Below, piece by piece: positions 14,855 to 21,060 of a stretch of 49,401 nucleotides of DNA (the stretch's first letter is position 1; the number at the start of each line of letters is the position of its first letter). The notes under the pieces are model-generated. The model did not search any database, was not told the DNA's origin, and was given only the letters and a program-made list of their open reading frames with translations. The translations under genes were made by a program, and so were the position numbers. Source of the DNA: a virus. Where the stretch lies: the IMG/VR virus record IMGVR_UViG_3300048597_000641, positions 1-49,401 of that record. The stretch is one strand, 5' to 3'.

Positions 14855-15136
14855 CTATCGCTCACCGCGGTCGCCGTGGAAGCGCCCGATGTGAAAGTTC
14901 GGCTCTCGCTTGCGAATCACGATCTGTTGGTGTGGCCGGCGTTGCACAACGACGACTGCGTCAAAGCGCATGTGCCTGGTGGCCTGCAGGCCGGCACGTT
15001 GCATCTCGTCGCGGAGGGTGCCGGCGGTGTCTGCATCGGCGCAGGTGATCGTGAGATTCATCTGCGTTTGCGATGTGCTGAGTGCGCGCTCGCCGGCGAG
15101 CGTGAGCGCGATGGTGCTGATCTGGTCGGGTGTCAT
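14855..15136 (-). CDS. Hypothetical protein, 93 aa
   Basis: Compact alpha/beta pattern: an N-terminal Thr/Ser-rich strand region (QTQMNLTITCADADTAGTLR) then a helix and a strand (RFDAVVVVQRRP). Resembles a small ferredoxin-like fold but no family is recognised. The start overlaps the replication gene's stop (ATGA). Function unknown. Confidence 0.55.
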   Translation of the reverse strand: MTPDQISTIALTLAGERALSTSQTQMNLTITCADADTAGTLRDEMQRAGLQATRHMRFDAVVVVQRRPHQQIVIRKREPNFHIGRFHGDRGER

Positions 15137-16242
15137 GGCTGTTGTGTCTCCTTTGGCATTTCGGCCATAGCCTGCTCGTGCTGCGTGATGAGATTCGTAA
15201 TTGCGCTGCGCGTCACTGCGCCGATGTTGTGGATCGGCGCGACCGTTGCGCCTTGTTCGCGCGCCCTGTCGCGTGCGACGGCGTCGTCGGCGACTTCGTC
15301 GATGACGCCGTCGATGTGACTTCTTTGCAGGCCGGCCCGAATGGCGCGCCGCGCGAGGTCATCGGCGGTGTTCTTCCAGATTCCAGCCGCCTGCAAAGAT
15401 TGAGATATCGCTCTCGTCATCGATTCCACACCCACTTCGCCGCCTGCGGCGTGGGTGTGTGGAATGTGATCACCGTCTCCTGCCGGCTTTTCTGCATGGT
15501 TTTCCTGCACAGTCTCTTGTGTTGAGGAATGCTGGTTTTCGGGAAATCGACTTCCTGATTTTCGGGAAGTCGATTTCCTGTTTTTCGGCATGTCGACTTG
15601 CTGATTCCCATGAAGTCGACTTGCTGAAAACAATGAAATCGAAATTGGCGTAAGCAGGAACTCGCTCAACCCCGCTTCGTCGTCGATCCTGATGGCCGCC
15701 ACTGGCGGCGCAAGCTGGCCGGCGTCGTCAGGGAACGTAATTCGGGCCTGCCCGAACCCCTGAGCTTGCCACCACGCTTTCAGGCGGACGAAATCGACGC
15801 GATAGTGCGTGCAGGGCGATGCCATATCACGTCGCCGGTTGACCACAACCGACTGCATCAGCCCTATACCGTTACGCGTCCTGGACGTGCGCACCTGACC
15901 GCGGCCTGCGCGGTCGCTGGTGTATGCAATGCTCCGGTAAACCACCGGCACGCAAAGCATGTCCAACGCGGTTTCGCACTCGGCCCGACCCAGATACAAC
16001 TCGGCACACCACTCGCGGATGCTCTTGTAGAACCAGCCACCAGCTGCCCACATGGATGACGAGCGGATGCTGCTGAGATGTATTGCGCGAGACAGCACCA
16101 GTGCTGCTTCGCGACTGTCGAGCGCTTCGGCGATCTCTGGTTGATAGCGAACCCAGCCGGTGACCGATTCGTCCACCCATTGCCAGAAAGCCTGCTCTCT
16201 GGAGGGCGTCGATTTGGGTGCGTTGTTTGCCGGCTCGCCCAT
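15133..16242 (-). CDS. Replication initiator-like protein with internal origin iterons
   Basis: 369 aa. The N-terminal 170 residues (REQAFWQWVDESVTGWVRYQPEIAEAL, SSMWAAGGWFYKSIREWCAELYLGR, THYRVDFVRLKAWW) follow the helix-turn-helix plan of phage lambda-O/DnaD-type initiators. A hydrophilic middle (about residues 200-245) is encoded by iteron DNA (15535-15649). The C-terminal part is helical (DDLARRAIRAGLQRSHIDGVIDEV). Because the iteron period (23 bp) is not a multiple of three, the peptide there does not repeat, so the DNA and not the peptide is under selection. This is the lambda O/ori arrangement. The initiator call is inference from plan and iterons. Confidence 0.7.
   Translation of the reverse strand: MGEPANNAPKSTPSREQAFWQWVDESVTGWVRYQPEIAEALDSREAALVLSRAIHLSSIRSSSMWAAGGWFYKSIREWCAELYLGRAECETALDMLCVPVVYRSIAYTSDRAGRGQVRTSRTRNGIGLMQSVVVNRRRDMASPCTHYRVDFVRLKAWWQAQGFGQARITFPDDAGQLAPPVAAIRIDDEAGLSEFLLTPISISLFSASRLHGNQQVDMPKNRKSTSRKSGSRFPENQHSSTQETVQENHAEKPAGDGDHIPHTHAAGGEVGVESMTRAISQSLQAAGIWKNTADDLARRAIRAGLQRSHIDGVIDEVADDAVARDRAREQGATVAPIHNIGAVTRSAITNLITQHEQAMAEMPKETQQP
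15535..15649. repeat. Iteron array, putative replication origin
   Basis: Four 23-bp direct repeats at 15535, 15558, 15581 and 15604 plus a degenerate fifth at 15627. The plus-strand consensus is roughly ATTTTCGGGAAGTCGACTTC followed by CTG; GTCGACTT is the best-conserved core. The array is inside the initiator-like gene, as in lambda ori. Binding by that protein is the expected function. Confidence 0.75.
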
Positions 16243-16246
16243 TTCG

Positions 16247-16588
16247 TTAACTCACGACTGCCTTGTAGACGCGCGCGAGCTTGTTGCTGCGCGTGAGGCG
16301 CTTGTCGTCGCTCTTGTAGATCAGGCGCTGCCGGCCACTCGTGAGCGGGTTGCCCTCAAGCTCCCACAAGCGCGGTCGCACTGAGTTGCCGTCGAGCGAT
16401 GTGATTGCCTGAATCTCGTCGCTGGTAAGGCCACCGCGCTCGACGATGAGCGCGTAGATCTGCTGGCGCTGTTCTTCAGTCTTACCGGCGATGGCGAGTG
16501 CAGCGGCCTCGCTGGTGTCCACATGACTATGCGGCGGCAAGGTCATGGCAGCGGCGTATTCGAAGAGCGTGATTGGCGGTTGGTTCAC
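16247..16588 (-). CDS. Winged-helix protein, 113 aa (GTG start)
   Basis: The C-terminal two thirds form a plausible winged helix: TEEQRQQIYALIVERGGLTSD-like helix 1, a recognition segment GNSVRPRLWELEGN and a wing with TSGRQRLIYKSD. It starts at a GTG overlapping the previous stop (GTGA), with GGGAGG eight bases upstream. It sits directly before the initiator-like gene. Such small proteins often act as helicase loaders or regulators; no family assignment. Confidence 0.65.
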   Translation of the reverse strand: MNQPPITLFEYAAAMTLPPHSHVDTSEAAALAIAGKTEEQRQQIYALIVERGGLTSDEIQAITSLDGNSVRPRLWELEGNPLTSGRQRLIYKSDDKRLTRSNKLARVYKAVVS

Positions 16589-17823
16589 GCCGGCACCTCC
16601 CGCCCTTCTGACTGCGCGGCGAGAACGGCGCGCAGTTCGATGGCGGCGCGCGGGTTGGTGGACATGGACGCGTTGTTGCGCTTGGCTGGCCGCAGCCAGG
16701 CATGCAGCGCGTAACGTTGGGCGTCGCTGAGGTCGGCATAGCTTTCGCGTTCGAAGACGATCTTGGTGAACTGCTGCCGGCGCTCTTTGGAGCCGGCGAT
16801 GCTTTCGAGTGCCTGCACGATTTCGGCGGCCTGCCACTTGTTCATGACGCGCCCGCCGCTTTTGACGGCGGCGCTGCGCAGGTCGCGGATGACGCCGGCG
16901 GTGTCGATCACCATTTCCCCAGATACTCGTTCAGAAGGACTCGGAACGAGAGCTGAGGATTGGGGAGGCGGCTGCTGTGGTGTTGGCTGAGTCATTGTCT
17001 GCGCACCCTGTTTGGCGGCGATGAGGTTGCGCACGGTGCCGATGCGAAGCTCGATCACGTCGAGCGTGGCGTGGTCGATGTCGTAGAACTCTGCCGGCAC
17101 CTCGACGCCGGCCTGCTTTGCGTCTGCCAGCAACGCGGCGAGCTGGTCACATGCCGTATTGAGCGTAGCTGCCACGTTGCTTTCGTAGACCTTGACCAGC
17201 GCAGCAATCTTGTCTTTGACGCTGGCAATGGTGTCCACGTCATAGAGGCCAAGCTCCGCCGGCACGTTACCAAACTTGGCCGTCTGGTCATGCCAATGCA
17301 GCCAGTCCCTGCGCAGTTCGGCGGGGATTTCGATGTGTTGTTGCGGTTGCGCTGGCGCGGTTGCTGCAATGCGCTCGCCCAGCGTGGCAACAGGTGGATT
17401 CAGCGGCACGTTGCCTTGCTTGTGTTCTATCTTCTCGGCGAGCTCGCCTCGCAGGGGCTTGGCCGGCTTGCGGTTGCCGCCGAACTTGATCAGCGTTTCC
17501 CACTTGAGATTCTTCTCGGCGACGGTGCCGCTGGCGACGCGGCGAAAGCGAATGTCCTGCCCTTTATCATCGTCCTCGGTGCTGCGGTAGCGCTTGAAGA
17601 TGCGTCCGTTCCAACTCACTTCGGTTGCGCCGTGACGGTCGAACGCTTCGACGTGCGCGCCGATGGTGTCCCAGTCGAAGCCGGCGTAATCCTCAAGCTT
17701 GCGCTGGAGATTTGGCGCTGGCCGGTCTGGTTGCGCTGCGAACAGCATCGCGTTGTGATGCTCCAGTGCATTGGCGATGCGTGTTATCTGCTCAATAAAT
17801 GCACTCAGTAGAAGTTGATCCAT
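16585..17823 (-). CDS. Conserved-looking early protein, 412 aa, with in-frame palindromic insert
   Basis: Unrecognised. The N-terminal 150 residues have FDWDTIGAHVEAFDRHGATE and VSWNGRIFKRYRS motifs followed by FRRV and WETLIKF, a pattern reminiscent of phage single-strand-binding or annealing accessory proteins, though I cannot name one. A long helical centre and a helical C-terminus (WQAAEIVQALESIAGSKERRQQF) follow. A Pro/Gln linker near residue 295 contains the 17-codon palindromic element (16916-16966). The ATG at 17823 is chosen; a hairpin (17841-17872) lies in its leader. Confidence 0.6.
   Translation of the reverse strand: MDQLLLSAFIEQITRIANALEHHNAMLFAAQPDRPAPNLQRKLEDYAGFDWDTIGAHVEAFDRHGATEVSWNGRIFKRYRSTEDDDKGQDIRFRRVASGTVAEKNLKWETLIKFGGNRKPAKPLRGELAEKIEHKQGNVPLNPPVATLGERIAATAPAQPQQHIEIPAELRRDWLHWHDQTAKFGNVPAELGLYDVDTIASVKDKIAALVKVYESNVAATLNTACDQLAALLADAKQAGVEVPAEFYDIDHATLDVIELRIGTVRNLIAAKQGAQTMTQPTPQQPPPQSSALVPSPSERVSGEMVIDTAGVIRDLRSAAVKSGGRVMNKWQAAEIVQALESIAGSKERRQQFTKIVFERESYADLSDAQRYALHAWLRPAKRNNASMSTNPRAAIELRAVLAAQSEGREVPA
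16916..16966. repeat. 51-bp palindromic element in frame, copy 2
   Basis: Same ends as the 12759-12809 copy (TCCCCAGATACTCGTTC and AGCTGAGGATTGGGGA), same 51-bp length and the same reading frame relative to the host gene; the middle differs. It encodes P-Q-S-S-A-L-V ... E-R-V-S-G-E in the linker of the 412-aa protein. Confidence 0.75.
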
Positions 17824-17840
17824 TTTGTGTGTCCCACCCT

Positions 17841-17872
17841 GCTGGGCACTGCCCCATGAAACAGTGCCCAGC
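17841..17872 (-). promoter_or_regulatory. Strong leader hairpin
   Basis: Arms GCTGGGCACTG (17841-17851) and CAGTGCCCAGC (17862-17872) with a 10-base loop, extendable by four pairs past a one-base bulge. It lies 18 bp upstream of the 17823 start and 40 bp after the preceding stop. A smaller GCGGAG/CTCCGC hairpin is at 17887-17906. No U-tract follows on the minus strand, so a translational or processing element is more likely than a terminator. Confidence 0.5.
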
Positions 17873-17912
17873 GGGTCCAACCCAAAGCGGAGAAAGGAGA
17901 CTCCGCCGCCAT

Positions 17913-18305
17913 TTAGCTGATGTCTGCCTCGCTGATGAGGCCGGACTCGCTGTCGTTCACGATGTCGCCGGCGTAGTCGCCGTTGTGCAGCAGGTCGCCG
18001 GCTCGGTCGATCTGCGCGTCAATCAAACATCGACTTAATTTCGTTTGCAGCGCGTCGATCTCGGCGTTCTTGCGATGGATGATCTGCACCTGCACATGAA
18101 TCATGTGTTTGAGCCGTTCTAACTGCTGCACGCTCATGTGCAGTGCCGCATCAAACGTGCGGCACTGACGCTGGAGCCGGTTTGCACGCACGACGACGCG
18201 CCGGAAATCATCAGCGGACAGATTGCCGCCGGCAATAGCGACGCAGGCATCGTGAAATTGATAATGCGCGCGGATAGATGCTTCGCAGATCGTGACTGTG
18301 TTCAT
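17913..18305 (-). CDS. Hypothetical helical protein, 130 aa
   Basis: Mostly helical, with a coiled-coil-like stretch in the middle (RANRLQRQCRTFDAALHM, QLERLKHMIHVQVQIIHRKN, EIDALQTKL) and an acidic C-terminus. The start at 18305 overlaps the upstream stop (ATGA). No family recognised; possibly an oligomeric adaptor. Confidence 0.55.
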   Translation of the reverse strand: MNTVTICEASIRAHYQFHDACVAIAGGNLSADDFRRVVVRANRLQRQCRTFDAALHMSVQQLERLKHMIHVQVQIIHRKNAEIDALQTKLSRCLIDAQIDRAGDLLHNGDYAGDIVNDSESGLISEADIS

Positions 18306-18613
18306 CGCGTCACCTCTGGTAGATATGCGCGTGGCGTCATGCACTGCATCTCAGGTCGCGGCGCGCTGCTGATCTGGCACCACGGCTGGCCGATCTCCTG
18401 CGCGTGGGCGCTATTGGCTGCAACGGCCAGCGCGAGCAGGATGACGATGAGCGCGATCAGCACGATGCTGGTGATGCCAAGCCGGCGCTTTGCGGGCAGC
18501 TTGGTTTGCAGCGGCGATGCGTTGCGCAATCGCTGTGTGTTGAGCGTCTGGTAAAGCTGACCGTCGACGCGCTGGATGGTTTGCAATGTCGGTGGATTGC
18601 CGTGGCGCTTCAT
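18302..18613 (-). CDS. Small membrane protein, 103 aa
   Basis: A basic cytoplasmic N-terminus of about 45 residues precedes one membrane helix (SIVLIALIVILLALAVAANS) and a short exported tail with two Cys (PWCQISSAP, MQCMTP) that could form a disulphide. ATGA overlaps on both sides tie it to its neighbours. Function unknown; a membrane-active early gene product. Confidence 0.6.
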   Translation of the reverse strand: MKRHGNPPTLQTIQRVDGQLYQTLNTQRLRNASPLQTKLPAKRRLGITSIVLIALIVILLALAVAANSAHAQEIGQPWCQISSAPRPEMQCMTPRAYLPEVTR

Positions 18614-19050
18614 GGTTTGACCTCAAACTTGATGCGCGTGGTTGGCGCTGTTTCTTTTGCCGAGCGCATTGACAAAATTTCGGGATGCGCCACTGCGAAG
18701 CCGAGCAGGGCTCGGTCATCCCACGACACACACTCGCCGGCGCGCACGTATTCGACGCGCCCAAACTGCGTGCGGACCGTCTCGCCGCCGGCGATGACGA
18801 TGGATGCGATGAGCGCTTTCAATTCATCGAGATCGTTTTGCAAGGGCGTGATGATCTCGGCGGTTCGGGCCTTGATTTTGTCATCGAGCCGGCAGGCTTC
18901 TTCCATGAGCGACTCGACGCTGCGCTCGGTTTCACCCGCGCCGTCGCAATCTGCGCAGGGCAGTTGGGTGAGCTGGCCGCGGTCGACGATGGTCGTCTGA
19001 CTGCCGTCGCCGTGGCAGGTTTTGCAAGGTGCGTTGATGGTGCTGTTCAT
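18610..19050 (-). CDS. DnaJ-type zinc-ribbon plus Gam/Mu-like protein
   Basis: 146 aa. The N-terminus has two CxxCxGxG-type knuckles (CKTCHGDGSQ and LPCADCDGAG), the DnaJ zinc-finger repeat. A coiled helix follows (SVESLMEEACRLDDKIKA, ITPLQNDLDELKALI), then a C-terminal unit (TVRTQFGRVEYVRAGECVSW, LLGFAVAHPEIL) of a kind often seen in phage proteins resembling the host-nuclease inhibitor Gam. Starts at the ATG 19050 by ATGA overlap. Possible protection of phage DNA ends; tentative. Confidence 0.6.
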   Translation of the reverse strand: MNSTINAPCKTCHGDGSQTTIVDRGQLTQLPCADCDGAGETERSVESLMEEACRLDDKIKARTAEIITPLQNDLDELKALIASIVIAGGETVRTQFGRVEYVRAGECVSWDDRALLGFAVAHPEILSMRSAKETAPTTRIKFEVKP

Positions 19051-19211
19051 CGTGCGAATGCTCCTGCCAGGGCGGCGATGATTGCGAGCAGCATGCAGCC
19101 GAAGGCGATGGGCGCGATGATGGCCGACGGGATGGTGACGGTGCGGACGACTGTTTGCGGTTTTGCCGGCGGCACGTGGCGTTGCGCCGGCGTGGACTGT
19201 GTTCGTTTCAT
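19047..19211 (-). CDS. 54-aa membrane micro-protein
   Basis: Minus-strand frame from ATG 19211 to TGA 19047. A Pro/Lys-rich N-terminus (MKRTQSTPAQRHVPPAKPQ) is followed by a hydrophobic helix (IPSAIIAPIAFGCMLLAIIA ALAGAF). Both ends are ATGA overlaps, which is strong evidence of translation. Function unknown. Confidence 0.6.
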   Translation of the reverse strand: MKRTQSTPAQRHVPPAKPQTVVRTVTIPSAIIAPIAFGCMLLAIIAALAGAFAR

Positions 19212-19564
19212 GCTGCACCTCGCTTAGAGGTGCTATAGCGGCGGGCGGCCGGAGAGGGGGAGGACTGCGACCGCCCGCCGCTGATAGCCTGTTTGGGAAT
19301 GGCAACGCTGGCGCCCTTCGACAAGCTCACCACCCCCTGGGGGTGGCTCAGGGGTTGCGCGTCGCGATGCTGATACGCTTCGATCATGACGTGCGTGGTG
19401 TCGATGGCGAAGCACATATCGTCTTCGCTGCATTCGGTGTAGAGCCGGCCACCGATCGCTGCCAGCCAGCCACCATCGAGCGTGGGCATGACCTGAATGC
19501 CGCGATACACGAATGCCTGCCGAATGCCGTTTTGCACGCCGCGGGTGTTAGTCAATGTGTTCAT
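19208..19564 (-). CDS. Hypothetical protein, 118 aa, with host repeat in its tail
   Basis: The first 75 residues look globular (RQAFVYRGIQVMPTLDGGWL, LYTECSEDDMCFAIDTTHVM). The last 45 residues are low-complexity and derive in part from a composite palindromic repeat (19314-19354), so the original protein may have ended earlier. It is the first gene after the promoter/operator at 19582-19610. No family recognised. Confidence 0.55.
   Translation of the reverse strand: MNTLTNTRGVQNGIRQAFVYRGIQVMPTLDGGWLAAIGGRLYTECSEDDMCFAIDTTHVMIEAYQHRDAQPLSHPQGVVSLSKGASVAIPKQAISGGRSQSSPSPAARRYSTSKRGAA
19314..19354. repeat. Composite palindromic repeat
   Basis: CCCTTCGACAAGCTCA, then a perfect-looking CCACCCCCTGGGGGTGG dyad (19330-19346), then CTCAGGGG: the common CCCTTCGACAAGCTCAGGG repeat split by the second palindrome. 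Both component families recur elsewhere in the window. Confidence 0.6.
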
Positions 19565-19581
19565 GCTGCGCTTGAATCAGG

Positions 19582-19610
19582 ATACGAAATCGCGTATTGC
19601 ATTTCGTCAA
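19582..19610 (-). promoter_or_regulatory. Promoter with embedded ACGAAAT dyad operator (second copy)
   Basis: Minus-strand -35 TTGACG (19605-19610), 17-bp spacer, -10-like TCGTAT (19582-19587). The palindrome ACGAAAT / ATTTCGT (19584-19607) has a 10-bp spacer exactly as at 9348-9371, and flanking GAT and CAACATG are also identical. It drives the operon beginning at 19564. Confidence 0.6.
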
Positions 19611-19629
19611 CATGCTTGGGATAAAAGTC

Positions 19630-20016
19630 TTAGGCGTTACGTGCCTCCGGCACCTGATTGAGCTTCAGCACACCTGCGAGCAGGCAGAACTGCTCGAACA
19701 GAAGCGGCAACACGGCTTTGGCGACGCGGTAACGATTGGTGGCGGCGCGCACGTGGAGCGTGAGCACCCATCGGTTGTGCAGTGGGTCCCACGCGGCGTG
19801 GTAGCGCACGTCCATGCCGGCGTTGCGGGCATCGGCCAGGCAGCATCCAAAGTTTTCAATTTCGGTTTCGGGCAGCGTGCCGTATGGCCCGATTGGGACG
19901 ATGGCCTCGACAAGGTCGGCGAGACAATCGCCGAGCGTGCGCGCGTGGATGGTGCGGGCGTGACCGTCGGCGTGCACGCATAGCTTGGTTGCGGGATGAA
20001 AGTCTGCGAACATCAT
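19630..20016 (-). CDS. Hypothetical protein, 128 aa
   Basis: Alpha/beta composition with several Cys and His (VHADGHARTIHARTLGDC, ENFGCCLADARNAGMDV), then a strand-rich part (NRWVLTLHVRAATNRYRV). AGGAG seven bases before the ATG at 20016 (a second ATG follows at once). It ends 20 bp before the second ACGAAAT promoter. No family recognised. Confidence 0.55.
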   Translation of the reverse strand: MMFADFHPATKLCVHADGHARTIHARTLGDCLADLVEAIVPIGPYGTLPETEIENFGCCLADARNAGMDVRYHAAWDPLHNRWVLTLHVRAATNRYRVAKAVLPLLFEQFCLLAGVLKLNQVPEARNA

Positions 20017-20231
20017 GCGCCGGCTCCTTTACCGCGCTCTGCGGCGGCGGCCTTGCCATATTCCAGTTGCCTGCGCGTCCAGTTCTTCAGTCCGCTCAAT
20101 GGCTTCGGATTGTGTTCGGACTGGGCGCGCGACCAGTAGATAGCATCGAGTGATCTCATCGAAGCGATCTCGTCACGTCGAACTTCGATCAATGTGCCAG
20201 CAGCAGGTGAGTAGAGGAAATGCTGTGTCAT
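20013..20231 (-). CDS. Hypothetical protein, 72 aa
   Basis: Small protein: a short strand pair (HFLYSPAAGTLIEVRRDEIA) then a basic helix (GLKNWTRRQLEYGKAAAAERG). ATGA overlap with the upstream gene and a three-base overlap downstream. Unknown function. Confidence 0.55.
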   Translation of the reverse strand: MTQHFLYSPAAGTLIEVRRDEIASMRSLDAIYWSRAQSEHNPKPLSGLKNWTRRQLEYGKAAAAERGKGAGA

Positions 20232-20470
20232 GCTGCACCGCCTTCGACGTGCTCGGTGTTGGGCTGCTGGTCTTCGTAATAGCAGGCGCTAGCGAGCGGG
20301 GCGGCGAAGAAGCCGCCGGCGTGCATACGCGATGCGCGGCGCACGGCGTTGCGCTTCGATCGGGCTGCGCTGCGCTGCTTGATCGACATACCCTTGCAGT
20401 CGCGCATGTGCTGCGTGCTACTGTAGGGTTTGCCGCAGCGCCGGCAGCGGCCAGGTTTGTTCAGTGCCAT
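20228..20470 (-). CDS. Small zinc-finger protein, 80 aa
   Basis: The N-terminus CRRCGKPYSSTQHMRDCKG fits a C-x2-C ... H-x3-C zinc finger, followed by a very basic stretch (KQRSAARSKRNAVRRASR), so it probably binds nucleic acid. AGGAG five bases upstream of the ATG at 20470 supports the start. It is the first gene of the early leftward operon after the regulatory gap. Confidence 0.65.
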   Translation of the reverse strand: MALNKPGRCRRCGKPYSSTQHMRDCKGMSIKQRSAARSKRNAVRRASRMHAGGFFAAPLASACYYEDQQPNTEHVEGGAA

Positions 20471-20487
20471 GTGTCTCCTTTTGTATG

Positions 20488-20519
20488 TTGACGATTTGGG
20501 TAGGAGGCCGCGCTATAAT
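20488..20519 (+). promoter_or_regulatory. Plus-strand promoter for small RNA
   Basis: TTGACG (20488-20493) with a perfect TATAAT at 20514-20519, spacing 20; an alternative -10 CGCTAT lies at the standard 17-bp spacing. The TGTTGACGA context matches the ACGAAAT promoters. No plus-strand gene follows within the region, but a terminator does. Confidence 0.5.
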
Positions 20520-20524
20520 GCAAG

Positions 20525-20618
20525 CAGCCTCTTGAGTTCGATCTTTTTCGGGGTCGGTTCTCGGTGGTTTTGATCGCCGGCGCTGTGTTGCCCACTCCAG
20601 CCGGCGATCTTCTTTTTT
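20525..20618 (+). ncRNA. Candidate antisense small RNA (about 90 nt)
   Basis: Transcription from the TATAAT at 20514 would begin near 20525 and stop at the hairpin 20572-20609 (10-bp perfect stem GATCGCCGGC / GCCGGCGATC) followed by TTCTTTTTT. There is no credible ORF. The RNA would be complementary to the 3' end and trailer of the RHH repressor mRNA and to any readthrough into the early operon. This recalls lambda OOP RNA in position and size. Transcription itself is not shown. Confidence 0.5.
20572..20618 (+). terminator. Rho-independent terminator
   Basis: Perfect 10-bp stem (20572-20581 with 20600-20609), 18-base loop and tail TTCTTTTTT ending at 20618. The U-run exists only for plus-strand transcription. 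Confidence 0.75.
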
Positions 20619-20953
20619 CATCCCACAACCTCCAGTTCAAGGGCCTGTGCAAGGGCCTGATTCACGATGTCGTTGACGTTGCCTCCGGCGCGCTTGACGG
20701 CCTGCGCGATCGCGGGGTGGAGCGTGACGGTGGTCTTGAGAAGGGCGCCGTCGCTGTCGAGCGCAGAAGGTGAAAAGCTCTCGATCTTTTCTTCGATGAG
20801 CTGCTTGACGACGCGGCTGCGGTTGGTGCTGGTCTGCTGCGCCACCTCATCCAGCCACTTGATGTAGCTGTCTTCAAGCGAGATACTCGCATTGCGCGCC
20901 AAGCCTTTGTTTGTGGCTTTTAGCGTCTTGAGGAAGTCTTCTGGTGTCTGCAT
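20618..20953 (-). CDS. Ribbon-helix-helix repressor
   Basis: 111 aa. SISLEDSYIKWLDEVAQQ with NRSRVVKQLIEEKIESF is the strand-helix-helix unit of CopG/Arc-type repressors; a second similar unit (TVTLHPAIAQAVKRAGG, VNDIVNQALAQAL) follows, giving tandem RHH domains that could bind DNA as a pseudo-dimer. GGAGGG three bases before the ATG at 20953 and a strong promoter (TTGACA, 17 bp, TATCAT) support expression. It is divergent from the Cro/CI-like gene at 21061 and probably controls the early leftward genes. Confidence 0.8.
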   Translation of the reverse strand: MQTPEDFLKTLKATNKGLARNASISLEDSYIKWLDEVAQQTSTNRSRVVKQLIEEKIESFSPSALDSDGALLKTTVTLHPAIAQAVKRAGGNVNDIVNQALAQALELEVVG

Positions 20954-21060
20954 TTGCCCTCCGTTTTGTCCTTCTGTAGAAGGATGATAATCACTTGGCG
21001 GCATCTTGTCAAGGGATGAATATCACTACTGTAGAAGGAAAGCCTAGAATCCTTCTCTAG
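20954..21060. promoter_or_regulatory. Divergent immunity switch region
   Basis: Minus-strand promoter: TTGACA (complement of 21007-21012), 17-bp spacer, TATCAT (complement of 20984-20989), reading into the RHH gene. Plus strand: TAGAAT at 21045-21050 could be a -10 whose start point falls at the ATG 21061, giving a leaderless message. Repeated operator-like words: CTGTAGAAGGA at 20974-20984 and 21029-21039, and GGATGATAATCACT (20982-20995) against GGATGAATATCACT (21014-21027). Confidence 0.65.
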
